Part shown: positions 1 through 4,534 of the stretch, one piece after another | How positions within the stretch are numbered: position 1 is the first letter of the stretch | How the letters are laid out: each line of letters opens with the position of its first letter | NCBI GenBank assembly: GCA_022706865.1 | Contig: JAKJBT010000056.1 | Span: 1 to 11,108 of the forward strand | Reading direction: 5' to 3' | Length of the DNA stretch: 11,108 nucleotides | Source of the DNA: Bacillota bacterium | GTDB taxonomy: Bacteria; Bacillota_A; Clostridia; Lutisporales; Lutisporaceae | Translations under genes and position numbers: made by a program | The notes under the pieces: generated by a model | What the model was told of the DNA's origin: nothing | Seen by the model: the letters and a program-made list of their open reading frames with translations, nothing else | Databases searched by the model: none

Positions 1-2
1 GG

Positions 3-77
3 CAAATTGGATGTGGAGATCCGGTAAAACCGGACCTAACCCTCATATATTACTTCAAAAACTACGATATTTCATGA
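3..77 (+). CDS. Possible 3' end of an unidentified upstream gene (partial)
   Basis: Frame 3 is open from the left edge to a TGA at 75-77 and encodes 24 residues ending in FKNYDIS. It is the only forward frame that stops immediately before the hairpin at 80-114, which fits a gene end followed by a terminator. The peptide has an ordinary composition (GDPVKPDLTL) but I do not recognise a family. Frame 2 is also open (2-126), but it runs through the hairpin and is rich in W, H and R, so it is less likely. Frame 1 stops at 25-27. The call rests only on position and composition, and the stretch could be non-coding. Confidence 0.38.
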   Translation, partial: QIGCGDPVKPDLTLIYYFKNYDIS

Positions 78-79
78 AA

Positions 80-114
80 AAACACGGTTTCCGCCACTGG
101 TGGAAATCGTGTTT
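80..114. terminator. Hairpin terminator, possibly bidirectional
   Basis: The 17-nt arms 80-96 and 98-114 pair with two G-U wobbles. A run of A precedes the left arm (77-82) and a short T run closes the right arm (112-114). On the minus strand the stem is followed by a clean T6, so it would work better as a terminator for leftward transcription. On the plus strand the T run is short. It lies 3 nt after the putative stop codon at 75-77. Confidence 0.5.
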
Positions 115-126
115 GTCTGCAAACTG

Positions 127-160
127 ACAAAGGTCGCCATACATGGCGACCTTTGTTTTG
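127..160 (+). terminator. Rho-independent terminator
   Basis: Perfect 14-nt inverted repeat (arms 127-140 and 143-156, core AAGGTCGCCAT). It is followed by TTTG and then a T-rich stretch to about 173. It is the stronger of two tandem hairpins and would insulate the cell-shape locus from the gene to its left. Confidence 0.72.
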
Positions 161-251
161 TATTCTTCTTTTTACATTACCTCATTTTTTTCTTTAGCCG
201 TACGAATTATATAAAATGTCGATATTAGATGTCAAATGAATTCCAAAAAAG

Positions 252-280
252 TTGAAGTCCGGTATTTAAAATGTTAAACT
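252..280 (+). promoter_or_regulatory. Candidate sigma-A promoter for the DUF4321-maf-radC unit
   Basis: TTGAAG (252-257), a 17-nt spacer and TAAACT (275-280), each matching the consensus hexamer at 4 of 6 positions. It lies in an AT-rich region after the terminators and about 65 bp before the first start codon. The spacing is right but the boxes are mediocre. TATAAA at 210-215 is an alternative -10 without a recognisable -35. Confidence 0.32.
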
Positions 281-345
281 AAAACATAAGGAATTCACGT
301 ATTGCTGACATATGCAGAAGTTAATAATAAAAGGAGATGAGCGTA

Positions 346-597
346 TTGAGGAGAGAAAGCGGCAGAAGCGGGTGGATAATGCTTCTGATGGTTGTATGCG
401 GATTGGTCGTGGGCGGTTTTTTGGGTGAACTGCTGGGCAAATATTTTCCGATACTTAAGTATGGATACAACTTGGGAGTTTCCGCTCATGAGTGGAATTT
501 CCACGTACTTAGACTTACCTTTGGTTTTGACTTCAATATAAATATGTTCAGCATATTAGGAATTGTGATTGCAATTTACATATACAGAAGACTTTAG
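346..597 (+). CDS. Small two-helix membrane protein, DUF4321 type
   Basis: Encodes an 83-residue protein with a basic N-terminus (RRESGRSG), one transmembrane helix at about residues 9-29 containing a GLVVGGFLGELLG glycine pattern, an extracytoplasmic loop of about 35 residues, and a second helix at about 64-80 ending in YRRL. Length, layout and position directly before maf match the clostridial DUF4321 family, whose function I do not know to be established. I choose the TTG at 346-348. The SD AAGGAG (331-336) abuts the ATG at 337 with no spacing, but sits 9 nt from this in-frame TTG. Its place at the head of a maf-radC-mre locus suggests, as inference only, an envelope or growth role. The maf start follows 28 nt downstream, so they are probably co-transcribed. 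Confidence 0.75.
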   Translation: MRRESGRSGWIMLLMVVCGLVVGGFLGELLGKYFPILKYGYNLGVSAHEWNFHVLRLTFGFDFNINMFSILGIVIAIYIYRRL

Positions 598-625
598 TAT
601 GAAACATATAGTACGGGTGAGATAA

Positions 626-1195
626 ATGAGAATAATACTGGCTTCAAATTCCCCAAGACGGAAAGAACTCCTGTCTCAGACAGGCATTAAGTTTGAGGTC
701 ATACCATCAAGCTTTGAAGAAAGTTTAACTGAATTGCCGGCTTCAAAACTGGTTGAACATTTCGCTTATATGAAAGCAAAGGATGTGGCGGAGTCTATAG
801 AAGGAGATGCATTGGTAATCGGTTCAGACACAATTGTATATTGTGATGAAATAATGGGAAAACCAAGAAACAGGGAAGATGCTTTCTGCATGCTGGCAAA
901 GCTTAGCGGGAAGCAGCACCTTGTGATATCAGGCATCAGCATTATAAATACCGCAACGGGAGAAAGCCTGACTGAGCATGAGAGTACCAGGGTAAAAATC
1001 AAGGAATTGAGCAATGCTGAGATAACAGCATACATAAACACCGGTGAACCTGAAGACAAAGCAGGAGCATATGCTATACAGGGATTGGGTTCACTATTTG
1101 TTGAAGGAATTCAGGGGGATTATTTCAATATAGTAGGGCTTCCGATATTCCGGCTGAGAAAGATGCTGGAGCACTTCGGAGTAAAGCTTATTTAG
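626..1195 (+). CDS. maf: Maf-type nucleoside triphosphate pyrophosphatase
   Basis: A 189-residue protein with all Maf/HAM1-fold signatures: LASNSPRRKELL at 5-16 (substrate loop and basic residues), GSDTIV at 66-71 with the likely catalytic Asp68, GKPRN at 78-82, LSGKQHLVISG at 93-103, and GEPEDKAGAYAIQG at 140-153. The DKAGAYAIQG version is typical of the YhdE branch, which hydrolyses dTTP, UTP and some modified nucleotides to monophosphate and pyrophosphate. This is cytoplasmic house-cleaning, and B. subtilis Maf is also linked to septum inhibition when overproduced. The family strand normally reads HxVxTG; here it is HLVISG, a mild variation. The SD is weak (GGTGAG near 616-621). Length is normal and the gene is intact. 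It sits in the conserved maf-radC-mreB order. Confidence 0.95.
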   Translation: MRIILASNSPRRKELLSQTGIKFEVIPSSFEESLTELPASKLVEHFAYMKAKDVAESIEGDALVIGSDTIVYCDEIMGKPRNREDAFCMLAKLSGKQHLVISGISIINTATGESLTEHESTRVKIKELSNAEITAYINTGEPEDKAGAYAIQGLGSLFVEGIQGDYFNIVGLPIFRLRKMLEHFGVKLI

Positions 1196-1210
1196 AAACC
1201 TGCCTGCATG

Positions 1211-1270
1211 ATTTGATAATACCCTGGAGGATTTGATTATGCCTTGGAGTATTTAATAATGCCCTGGAGG
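1211..1270 (+). repeat. Three tandem 20-bp repeats carrying ribosome-binding motifs
   Basis: Three head-to-tail units occupy 1211-1230, 1231-1250 and 1251-1270: ATTTGATAATACCCTGGAGG, then ATTTGATTATGCCTTGGAGT, then ATTTAATAATGCCCTGGAGG. They differ at only a few positions. Each ends in a TGGAGG-type Shine-Dalgarno motif. The third copy supplies the radC ribosome-binding site, with GGAGG at 1266-1270 lying 8 nt before the ATG at 1279. The repeat fills most of the 83-bp maf-radC gap. Confidence 0.9.
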
Positions 1271-1303
1271 AGTAAAGGATGCGGAAAGGCCATGCCACAA
1301 TAA
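1239..1303 (+). other. Two possible leader mini-ORFs created by the repeat
   Basis: Copies 2 and 3 each contain an ATG, and each is placed 8 nt after the GGAG of the copy before it. The first, 1239-1256, would encode MPWSI. The second, 1259-1303, would encode a 14-residue peptide starting MPWRSKGC and overlapping the first 25 nt of radC in another frame. Copy 1 has ATA in place of ATG. Translation is purely inferred, and the mini-ORFs may be by-products of SD duplication. Confidence 0.25.
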
Positions 1304-1968
1304 AAGATCTCCCGGAAGAGGAAAGACCCAGAGAGCGCCTCACAAGATACGGTGCTTCAGTACTTTCCAATGCAGAGCTTCTGGCCATATTGCTCCGGAC
1401 CGGGACCAAAGAGGAAAGTGCAATATCTTTAGCCCATAGAATTCTGGTACAGGAACAAGGGCTGAGATACCTGGCAGACATTAATGTGGAACAGCTGAGT
1501 GCTATCAATGGAATCGGGAAAGCAAAAGCTGCCCAGATTAAGGCAGCGATAGAACTGGGCAAACGCCTGGCTGCTTTTGAGCCCGGAGCGGACAAGCCGC
1601 TGAAATGTCCTCAGGATGTTGCAGCCTTGCTTATGGAAGAGATGAGATATCTTAAGAAGGAACACATGAAGCTTGTATTGCTTAATGTGAAATGCAATCT
1701 GATATCTGTGGAGGAAATCTCAGTAGGAAGCCTGAATGCTTCCATTGTGCATCCGCGGGAGGTTTTTAACCCGGCAATAAGGAAATCAAGCGCCAGTATA
1801 ATCATGGTGCACAATCATCCCAGCGGTGACCCGTCACCCAGCAGCGAAGACGTGTCAATAACCGCAAGAATTGCTGAAGCCGGTAAGCTAATCGGTATTG
1901 AACTGGTTGACCATATTATCATAGGGGACGGCAAATATATCAGCATGAAAGAAAAAGGACTATTCTAG
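1279..1968 (+). CDS. radC: RadC family JAMM/MPN domain protein
   Basis: A 229-residue protein of standard family length. The N-terminal part has the UPF0758 helical region (LSNAELLAILLRTGTK, 29-44) and a helix-hairpin-helix motif (INGIGKAKAAQIKAA, 76-90). The C-terminal part is the JAMM/MPN metalloprotease-like domain with HNHPSGDPSPSSED at 178-191, where His178, His180 and Asp191 are the expected zinc ligands. The biochemical role of RadC is unclear; the old DNA-repair assignment in E. coli came from a recG mutation, and some homologues are linked to competence or mobile elements. The chromosomal maf-radC-mreB position marks this as the housekeeping copy. The start ATG at 1279 is preceded by the repeated GGAGG. 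All metal-binding residues appear intact. Confidence 0.95.
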   Translation: MRKGHATIKDLPEEERPRERLTRYGASVLSNAELLAILLRTGTKEESAISLAHRILVQEQGLRYLADINVEQLSAINGIGKAKAAQIKAAIELGKRLAAFEPGADKPLKCPQDVAALLMEEMRYLKKEHMKLVLLNVKCNLISVEEISVGSLNASIVHPREVFNPAIRKSSASIIMVHNHPSGDPSPSSEDVSITARIAEAGKLIGIELVDHIIIGDGKYISMKEKGLF

Positions 1969-1997
1969 TGTTTTTTCGGGTGTTAAAAGTGAATAAC

Positions 1998-2026
1998 TTG
2001 TTTTCCATTTGTAAATCATATATAAA
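1998..2026 (+). promoter_or_regulatory. Candidate sigma-A promoter for the mre-min operon
   Basis: TTGTTT (1998-2003) and TATAAA (2021-2026) are separated by exactly 17 nt. They lie in the 142-bp radC-mreB gap, about 85 bp upstream of the mreB ATG. The -10 matches consensus at 5 of 6 positions and the -35 keeps the TTG core. It would give a 5' leader of roughly 75-80 nt. A second AT-rich element, TACAAT at 2071-2076, lacks a properly spaced -35. Confidence 0.5.
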
Positions 2027-2110
2027 AGGTTTATATAACTATTTTTGCCTTTATACAGCAAAAGATAATGTACAATTGATGTGTGTATTTTGTTAAGGAG
2101 GACATATATT

Positions 2111-3139
2111 ATGGGTCTGTTTAATTTTTTGTCAAAGGATATTGGTATAGATTTGGGCACCGCGAATACACTGGTGTATGTACGAGGTAAAGGGATTGTT
2201 GTAAGAGAACCGTCTGTTGTTGCAATGAAGCTTGATACCAATGCTGTAATGGCTGTAGGAGACGAAGCAAAAAAAATGATTGGCAGGACTCCCGGCAATA
2301 TTGTAGCAATAAGGCCTATGAAGGACGGAGTAATTGCCGACTTCAATGTTACCCATAGAATGCTTAAGTACTTCATAGGAAGGGCCTATGCAGGTTCCCC
2401 GGTAGGAAAGCCCAGGGTTCTTGTAAGTGTTCCTTCAGGTATTACAGAAGTTGAAAGAAGGGCTGTTGAAGAAGCAGCAGTACAGGCAGGCGCACGTATT
2501 GCGAGACTTATTGAAGAGCCGATGGCAGCAGCAATTGGAGCCGGTTTACCCGTCGGAGAGCCAACGGGAAGCATGATAGTCAATATGGGCGGAGGCACTA
2601 CCGAAATTGCAGTGATTTCCCTGGGAGGGATTGTAACAAGCAAATCCATAAGATCGGCCGGAGATAAGCAGGATGAAGCAATTGTACATTATATAAAGAG
2701 GATGTATAATTTGGCAATTGGAGAGCGTACCGGCGAGGAGATAAAAATTACTATAGGATCTGCATATCCTAGTTCATCAGAAGGTACGATGGATATTAAA
2801 GGAAGGGACCTGGTTACGGGTTTGCCCAAAACTATAAAGGTTACAAGCGAGGAAATTCTTGAAGCTTTAAGAGAACCTATTGCAATAATTCTGGAAGGAA
2901 TTAAGGGTACTCTGGAGAAAACGCCCCCTGAACTGGCTGCTGATATAATGGACAGAGGTATAATGCTTTCCGGAGGAGGAGCTCTTTTGCGCGGATTGGA
3001 TATTTTGGTGAAGCACGAAACAGGGATGCCGGTGCAGGTGGCCGAGAATCCGTTGGATTGTGTAGCAATCGGAACGGGTAAAGCTTTGGAGCAATATGAC
3101 GAAATAAGCAAATCATATTCCGGGAAGCATAGGAGATAA
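2111..3139 (+). CDS. mreB: Rod-shape actin homologue MreB, with an altered phosphate-2 motif
   Basis: A 342-residue actin-fold ATPase that forms membrane-bound filaments steering lateral wall synthesis. Phosphate-1 motif [10 protein letters not shown] is at 11-20, the [10 protein letters not shown] segment with the catalytic-region Glu at 134-143, the phosphate-2 region at 155-164, and the adenosine motif [10 protein letters not shown] at 286-295. [20 protein letters not shown] (58-77) and [16 protein letters not shown] (268-283) are close to B. subtilis MreB. Unusually, phosphate 2 reads NMGGGTTE where nearly all MreB have DIGGGTTE, so Asp158 is Asn (codon AAT at 2582-2584). The next signature reads AGDKQDEAI rather than AGDEMDEAI. 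I start at ATG 2111, 9 nt after AAGGAGG (2095-2101); an upstream in-frame GTG at 2081 precedes that SD and is unlikely. Confidence 0.97.
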   Translation: MGLFNFLSKDIGIDLGTANTLVYVRGKGIVVREPSVVAMKLDTNAVMAVGDEAKKMIGRTPGNIVAIRPMKDGVIADFNVTHRMLKYFIGRAYAGSPVGKPRVLVSVPSGITEVERRAVEEAAVQAGARIARLIEEPMAAAIGAGLPVGEPTGSMIVNMGGGTTEIAVISLGGIVTSKSIRSAGDKQDEAIVHYIKRMYNLAIGERTGEEIKITIGSAYPSSSEGTMDIKGRDLVTGLPKTIKVTSEEILEALREPIAIILEGIKGTLEKTPPELAADIMDRGIMLSGGGALLRGLDILVKHETGMPVQVAENPLDCVAIGTGKALEQYDEISKSYSGKHRR

Positions 3140-3161
3140 GGTTTTGTGAGGTTTTAGAAAT

Positions 3162-3971
3162 ATGAAAATTAGGAATAAGCTCCTTATTTCTGTTGTATTA
3201 ATATCAATCCTGTTGATATCATTAATTGCTGTTACATCTCAAGGTAGGACAAGACCGGGTGTGATTGATGGTATTTTTGGAAGAATAATAACTCCTGTTC
3301 AGAGAGTATTCTACTCTTCGGGGGAGTTTTTTAAGAATACCTTCAAGAGCTTATACGATTTGAAAGATCTTAAAACGGAAAATGAAAATCTTAAGACTGA
3401 GGTCGAGAAGCTGAAAGAGCAAAACAGACAGCTTATACAAATGGCATTGGAAAACAGCAGGCTGCGGAGTCTTTTGGAATTCAAGGATGCAAATACTCAG
3501 TTTGAATATATTGGAGCCAATGTTACCGGAAGAGATCCCGGAAACTGGTATGATGTATATACGATTGATAAAGGGTCCAAGGATGGGGTTCAAGTCAATG
3601 ATGCCGTGATTGTAGGCCATGGTTATCTTGTAGGAAAAGTTATTGAGACAGGTGCAAATTATTCAAAGATTATGGCTATTATTGATGAAAGAAGCTCTAT
3701 AAGCATAATTGTGAACAGGACAAGGGATATGGGAATTGTATCAGGCAGCGCGGACTCTGATGTTATAGCAATAATGGAGCTTGAGGCGGACATAGTCAAA
3801 GGTGACGATATCATTACCTCGGAATACAGCACTTTGCCAAAGGGCCTGCACATAGGCAAAGTGAAGAGTGTGGAGAAACAGGAAAAAAAGCTGCAGAAGG
3901 TGGTAATTATCGAGCCATCAGTCGATTTTAAAAGGCTTGAAGAGGTATTTGTAATCAAAGCCTCAAAGTAA
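3162..3971 (+). CDS. mreC: Rod-shape-determining protein MreC
   Basis: A 269-residue bitopic protein of normal size that links the cytoplasmic MreB filament to periplasmic-side wall enzymes and activates PBP2. A short basic N-terminus (MKIRNK) is followed by one transmembrane helix at about 7-26. A heptad-rich coiled coil follows at about 66-106 (DLKTENENLKTEVEKLKEQ region), then the two-subdomain beta-rich MreC domain. The diagnostic GRDPGNWYDVYTIDKG stretch is at 123-138, and HGYLVGKVIE at 153-162. A weak SD (GTGAGG, 3146-3151) lies 10 nt before the ATG, and mreB ends 22 nt upstream, so the two are co-transcribed. I see no truncation or odd substitution. Confidence 0.95.
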   Translation: MKIRNKLLISVVLISILLISLIAVTSQGRTRPGVIDGIFGRIITPVQRVFYSSGEFFKNTFKSLYDLKDLKTENENLKTEVEKLKEQNRQLIQMALENSRLRSLLEFKDANTQFEYIGANVTGRDPGNWYDVYTIDKGSKDGVQVNDAVIVGHGYLVGKVIETGANYSKIMAIIDERSSISIIVNRTRDMGIVSGSADSDVIAIMELEADIVKGDDIITSEYSTLPKGLHIGKVKSVEKQEKKLQKVVIIEPSVDFKRLEEVFVIKASK

Positions 3972-3989
3972 AAATGTGAGGGATTGCTT

Positions 3990-4502
3990 GTGAGAATAGC
4001 GATTATATGTATACTGGCTGTTTTTAATGTCATACTTGAATCGACATTATTTCAATATACGCGTATTAATGGGATAAAGCCGGACTTTTCAATAATGATT
4101 ATCGTAGCATATGCAATTATGAGGGGAAGCTCCTATGGTGCTTTTACAGGCCTTGGAATAGGATTGCTGATAGATATTATGTATGCCAGAGTCATAGGCA
4201 TCAACGCCCTGTCTTATATGGTGACCGGATATATAATAGGACAAGCTCATGAAAACGTATTTAAGGATAGCTTTATACCACCTTTCATTTTTAACCTTAT
4301 TGCAATTATCATTCTTCAGCATAGCTTTTTGCTTGTTTCATATTTTTCCAATGATTTTCCAAGCGCAGGTAGCTCATACATATACATGCTGCTGCAGGTG
4401 ATTCTGCCTCAAGCATTATATAATGCTTTAGCGGGCTCGATAGTTTACAGGCTTATTTATAAGCTGGACGAAACCTCTTTCATGGATAGAAGGATATACT
4501 AA
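3990..4502 (+). CDS. mreD: Rod-shape-determining membrane protein MreD
   Basis: A 170-residue, very hydrophobic protein with about five to six predicted membrane helices. These include residues ~3-20 (IAIICILAVFNVILEST), a KPDFSIMIIVAYAIMRG segment typical of MreD at ~31-49, and GLGIGLLIDIMYARVIG. MreD is the integral-membrane member of the elongasome and modulates the MreC-PBP2 activation step. I choose GTG at 3990. The SD GAGGG (3978-3982) is 7 nt from it, but only 1 nt from the in-frame TTG at 3984. The mreC stop is 18 nt upstream. The C-terminus ends in a basic, cytoplasmic tail (DRRIY). Confidence 0.92.
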   Translation: MRIAIICILAVFNVILESTLFQYTRINGIKPDFSIMIIVAYAIMRGSSYGAFTGLGIGLLIDIMYARVIGINALSYMVTGYIIGQAHENVFKDSFIPPFIFNLIAIIILQHSFLLVSYFSNDFPSAGSSYIYMLLQVILPQALYNALAGSIVYRLIYKLDETSFMDRRIY

Positions 4503-4505
4503 CAG

Positions 4506-4527
4506 ACACGGGTTACGGGACACGAGG
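4506..4527 (+). repeat. Possible fragment of the palindromic repeat seen at 9020-9042
   Basis: ACACGGGTTACGGGACACG and the next three bases match 9020-9042 with two substitutions and a one-base gap. The fragment fills the 32-bp mreD-PBP2 gap and its right end supplies the SD (GAGGTGA, 4524-4530) of the PBP2 gene. At 22 bp the match could be coincidental because both are rich in GGGACACG. Confidence 0.35.
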
Positions 4528-4534
4528 TGAATGT

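Noticed and set aside
1..126. Possible structured RNA or riboswitch (hairpins ATCCGGTAAAACCGG and 80-114)
   Set aside because: I could not match the conserved cores of known riboswitch classes, 6S, SRP, tmRNA or RNase P RNA. A gene end plus terminator explains the region better.
312..428. 38-aa open frame overlapping the DUF4321 start
   Set aside because: No SD lies before ATG 312, and the product is a highly basic out-of-frame reading of the DUF4321 coding sequence.
1211..1270. CRISPR-like array
   Set aside because: The three units are contiguous without spacers and are 20 bp long with internal SD motifs, so they are a simple tandem repeat.
2386..3111. Long minus-strand open frames across mreB (87 and 140 aa)
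   Set aside because: They lie antisense to a well-supported mreB, lack an SD, and their sequences are Ser/Ile/Pro-rich shadow translations without recognisable motifs.
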